NCBI RefSeq assembly: GCF_047675955.1
Contig: NC_132925.1
Coordinates: forward strand, 19,926,688 to 19,990,687
Direction of reading: 5' to 3'
Source of the DNA: Chlorocebus sabaeus
Taxonomy: Eukaryota > Chordata > Mammalia > Primates > Cercopithecidae
DNA length: 64,000 bases
Positions 60,530-64,000 of this stretch are shown one piece after another (the stretch's first letter is position 1; each line of letters starts with the position of its first letter). The position numbers and the translations under genes were made by a program. Below the pieces are notes generated by a model. That model was not told where the DNA came from, did not search any database, and saw only the letters and a list, made by a program, of their open reading frames with translations.

Positions 60530-60678
60530 AAAATAAAGGGATGGAGGAAGATCTACCAAGCAAATGGAAAACAAACAAAGGCAGGGGTTGCAATCCTAGT
60601 CTCTGATAAAACAGACTTTAAACGAACAAAGATCAAAAGAGACAAAGAAGGCCATACATAAAGCCAAGTCCTTTTTCT

Positions 60679-62764
60679 AAAAGAAAGGGGTTTGTTTGTT
60701 TGTTTTTAAGATACTCTCTTTTTTTTTTTTGGATGGATTAGCATTTCCAAACTTTCTTTTTAAGTTTTTGTAATTACCCGCATTTCAGACATATCACTAT
60801 CAATCTATGCTGCGGAAGTAGAGAAAAGAAGTTAGATTTTATCCTGATTTTCTCTTACTCACTTCATCTCCTGAGAGCTGCATTTGCTACATAACTTGCT
60901 GGGTAAGATGGAGAAACTTGTATGTCAAGAAGACAGTAAGGGACAGGGACTGTGACCTCCTGTGTTCTGTGGGGAAGAACTGCCTCGGTAATGCTCAGTT
61001 CCTGCCGAGACTGCCATCCTCCCCATCTTACTGTAGCCTGGCCTTCACCTGAGAGACAGTCAAAGTAGATACTGTTTCCTCTTCCTGAGCCTGCCTGGAT
61101 TTCAAAGCATTCACTAAAATTTACATGGGAGAAGAGTGGGGGGCAGAGTTCAGAAAAACCCAAGGTGTGGGTCTTCTCCTCCTGGTTCCAGTCAGAGCCA
61201 AGCCCCATTTTTGATGTCCTCGGGTGAGTGTTGGAAGTCAACTTGTGGACACATCTTTATCCTGGACAGATCTTCCTTGGTCCATTCTCGGGTCTTTCTT
61301 TTATTCTGCTCCAAAATTGCTCTTTCCTGGCCAAGACTGCTCCTCCCCAGATGATCCTTGTCTGGCGCTCCCTTCTGACTTTTCACCTCTTACTGTCTTC
61401 TTCCTGCCCTGGTCCCTTTTCCTGTCAGCTCTCAAGGCTTACACTTATTGGGCACCCAACTTCATTATTTCCCAAGTGTGAACCAGTGGCCCATCAACCA
61501 GGTGTCTTCAGGGGGACTTTGCCATATCACCTAATTACATTTTTACAATTTGGTGTCTTGTTCGGCAGACTGAAACTGAAGTATAATGAACTCTCATCTG
61601 CAGCAGTTCAGAGGACCATTTGTCTCTGTGGCAAACTAATTAGCACATGTTAGGATAAAACTGTCATCTTTGATGGACTTAAAACTGGCATTCTTCCAGA
61701 AGAGAAAGATGGACTCATCACCCACTTTAGTGTGACGTGGACCTCATTTTAAGACCAAACACTAGGCAATAAGCTGTAAACTAAAGGTCTACTGATCTTA
61801 GCCACTCTAATCTCATGTGCCAAAATCTTTCAGCTCTACCTCCCCAAGCCCAGACCCAAGGATTATTCGCTCAGAAATGGAATGTATGTAAAATTGACAG
61901 GAGATTATTTTCTCATTGGCCTCCTGCCCTAGTTCATTCTGTGCATTTCCAAATCTGAGCTCAAACTTGAACATGACTCTGAGAGCTCTCCTTGATTCAG
62001 GCTTGGAGCTCAAGAAACAGTTGTCTCTGGCTGACTTCCTGGATTCCCCCCTTTCTAGATGGCCCTTAAAGGTGTCTGATTTTCTCTTATGACTGATTTC
62101 ATCAACTGAGGCATTTCAATGGTGCAATATCTTGCATTGCTTTGTAAAGTTGTGACTCCTTCTCTGGCGTCCAGTTCCAGCATTTTAACTGTCAACCGAC
62201 CATCACACCCCACTTCCAACCCGCAGCTGGTACAGTCTTCTTTGCAACAATTAGGAAATCTGGGTTGCCTTCCAAAAATATGGGCTTGCTTGAACACAGC
62301 CAAAATACAGAATATGTACTGGACAGAGGTGATGAGGACTTATCACCTGATCTCACTTGATAATGTATTGTTATTTATTTTGGACAGCTTGCTAAAGAAC
62401 AGAGGTTCTCAAATTCTAGGGACTCATGAATCACTTCAATATGAGAAATAATCCTCTGCTTCCACCATAAACTACCTACCCACTTCCTCTAACTTGTCAC
62501 TGAAAACCTCGCCAGAGGAGTGAATATTGAGGCTGCTTTTGTCACAGGGTAGTGAGAATAATGATGACAGCATATGTTTGAAGAGCACTTTTAAAAGTTT
62601 TTTTTATGTCCACTTCCTTAACATATATCTTGATTAATATCAGAGGCAAAACATAATTAGTTTATGTGTATGTTCATAATAAAATGGAAACCATCATGTT
62701 TCTTTCATCTGCCCACCACTTTTTAAGTATGCTGTTATATTATAGAACAGGGGAGAACTAGTAC
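60679..62764. other. Unique DNA
   Basis: About 2.1 kb. A (GTTT)n stretch lies near 60690-60706 and a T14 run near 60719. Open frames of 110-141 codons at 60864-61241, 61228-61653 and 62119-62451 lie in a locally GC-richer patch but overlap each other on both strands and show no domain. I do not call them genes. Confidence 0.5.
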
Positions 62765-62985
62765 CAGGAGTCACAAATTATAGCCTGTGGGCCAAATCTG
62801 GTCTGCCACCTGTTTTTATAAATAAAGTTTTATTGGAACTCCACCATACTCTTTTATTTATGTATTATCTGACTATTTTCATCCTACAACAGGAAAGTTG
62901 AGTTCTTGTGATAGAGATTGCATGGCCTACAGAGGTTGAAATATTTACTATCAAATCCTTCACAAAAAAAGTTTGCTGGCCCAGG
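62765..62985. mobile_element. hAT-Charlie element (MER1/MER33-like), opposite orientation to the 18.9-kb copy
   Basis: It starts caggagtcacaaattatagc, continues 'tataaataaagttttattgg' and 'ggttgaaatatttactatca', and ends 'gtttgctggcccagg'. The termini follow the same family pattern as 18863-19183 but reversed. No clear 8-bp target duplication survives. Confidence 0.75.
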
Positions 62986-64000
62986 ACAGCAAAATGAAGC
63001 AAGCTATCCTGTCATGAAAGTATACATTTAAATACAAACAGGGTAAATGTTGTCTCCAGCTTCCTAGAAAAGATTGGGGTAGAGGAGATTGTGGGGACTT
63101 TTAGGCTTAGGTCAAGAAAACAGAAATCTTGAGGTTTTCTCTTCAGATCCAAAATGAAATAAGGAACTTGGGTCCAGGATGCAAGAGAGGGATATGAGTA
63201 AATATCTTCATTTAGCACATTTTGTTAGTGCTCCTCAAAGAAGGCCAGGAAGTTTTCCATGCCAGTAATAAACCGTGAGGGAGCCTAGGAAATAACCTAC
63301 TGATCTGTCTTCTAACACGACAGCCAGTGTTCACTCTACATTCAGATACAGAGCAGGGTGCGTCCTGGGCAAGACCGGTTTGATTCCTCTGTGGGTCTTG
63401 GCACCAGGAGGGCTTTATTAAGAACCTTTCCACTAACTGGTTTTAAGCTTATGTCCCTTTCCTTTTAAAACACCAGAGTTCAACATTCATTACCTTTCTT
63501 CCCTTTGACTGCCCACTGAAGCTTTCACAGAAGAAGTAATGGTTTTCCTGTTTCCTTTCCGTGGGGCCATTTTGCACGCCATGGTTCTCCTTCCCTTTTT
63601 TCAGTCTTGCATGCAAGTAAAAGCAAGTTGTCTTCTACTGTTAACTGCGGGAAAAGGTTTGTGGGGGCCTTTTTTTTCCCTTCCCTCCTCCACAACTGGA
63701 AAATATGAGGCAGATCCTGTTTATGTATGCTGTAACCTCAAAAAGAGCTGATACACTGTTGTCATTAAAGAAGAATCCCAAGCTGTTTATCCTGCAGTGA
63801 GTACCAGAGCTGTAAATCTGGCCGCCCCCCTGGGCCCTCCAGGCACAGACTGTGGAGAGCTCTTCACTGCTTTCCCAGGCCAGCTCCGAAATGCAAGGCA
63901 AAGGTTTCTGTTGCTGAATCCCTACACTCTGGGAACAGACAAGATGTAAAATGTTGTGGCTTTATTAAAAATCAGGGGCTTTCTTCCCTTGTATTAACTT
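62986..64000. other. Unique DNA to window end
   Basis: About 1 kb with no recognised repeat. Short frames on both strands (63012-63433 minus, 63539-63751 plus) show no domain. The sequence is less AT-rich near 63800. Confidence 0.5.

Larger units (their letters stand above)
56775..60660 (-). mobile_element. L1PA-type LINE-1, 5'-truncated with inverted 5' end
   Basis: The reversed L1 3' end begins after a T-rich tail near 56790 ('aggtacatgtgcacaacgtg') and runs through the 3'UTR and most of ORF2 to 60529. There the orientation flips, and 60530-60660 (aaaataaagggatggaggaa onward) is upstream ORF2 sequence in plus orientation. Flanking repeats aagccaagttctttttct (56757-56774) and aagccaagtcctttttct (60661-60678) differ at one base. 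Together these show a single target-primed insertion with twin priming. ORF1, the 5'UTR and the ORF2 start are absent. Subfamily within L1PA is not fixed. Confidence 0.95.

Noticed and set aside
61228..61653. 141-codon open frame and its overlaps on both strands
   Set aside because: Mutually overlapping frames without domain content. Considered a by-product of base composition.
1..64000. CRISPR arrays, operons, phage or plasmid modules
   Set aside because: The sequence is clearly primate nuclear DNA dominated by Alu, L1, MIR and L2. No regularly spaced direct repeats or bacterial gene layout exist.

Overview
This is mammalian, almost certainly human or great-ape, nuclear DNA. It carries many Alu dimers of young and intermediate types (AluY-, AluS- and AluJ-like), a primate-type L1PA insertion, and a background of old mammalian repeats (MIR, L2, L1M, MER5A-like and Charlie-like hAT, MER2/Tigger, MLT1). 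The base composition is AT-rich. I found no protein-coding exon, rRNA, tRNA, CRISPR array or operon. The only long open frames with recognisable protein similarity are pieces of a decayed L1 ORF2 at 57-60.5 kb. The other open frames are short and lie either in Alu/L1 antisense sequence or in unique DNA without coding signals. The window therefore looks like intergenic or deep-intronic sequence. I cannot name the locus.

Layout. 0-8.1 kb is repeat-dense: a cut Alu, a 2.1-kb L1MA-type fragment split by an AluY, further Alus, a second L1M fragment, and a local 160-bp duplication (6.33 and 7.57 kb). 8.1-13.6 kb is repeat-poor apart from a TG/GA microsatellite and faint MIR traces. 13.6-20 kb holds two L2 fragments, several MIRs, an Alu monomer, a near-perfect palindrome and a hAT element. 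20-27.2 kb has Alus and L1ME fragments. 27.2-30.8 kb is the clearest repeat-free stretch. 30.8-32.5 kb holds an L1 fragment and a MIR split by a 1-kb L2. 36.5-37.4 kb holds a pair of ~92-bp inverted arms enclosing a MER2 copy. 37.7-48.4 kb alternates Alu, MLT1 LTR, pentanucleotide repeat, MIR and L1M. 48.4-56.3 kb is mostly unique, with two MER5A-like elements, a G-quadruplex candidate and two CTCF-like motifs. 56.8-60.7 kb is one L1PA insertion with an inverted 5' end, matching target-site duplications and a 33-bp Alu scrap inside it. 60.7-64 kb is mostly unique.

There is no cooperating gene set and nothing I would call a new molecular system. The value here is in genome-dynamics structures: nested insertions, twin priming, template-switch-like palindromes, a long-inverted-repeat element I cannot name with certainty, and a few candidate regulatory or non-B-DNA motifs. 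Repeat subfamily names are from memory of consensus sequences and were not checked by alignment.
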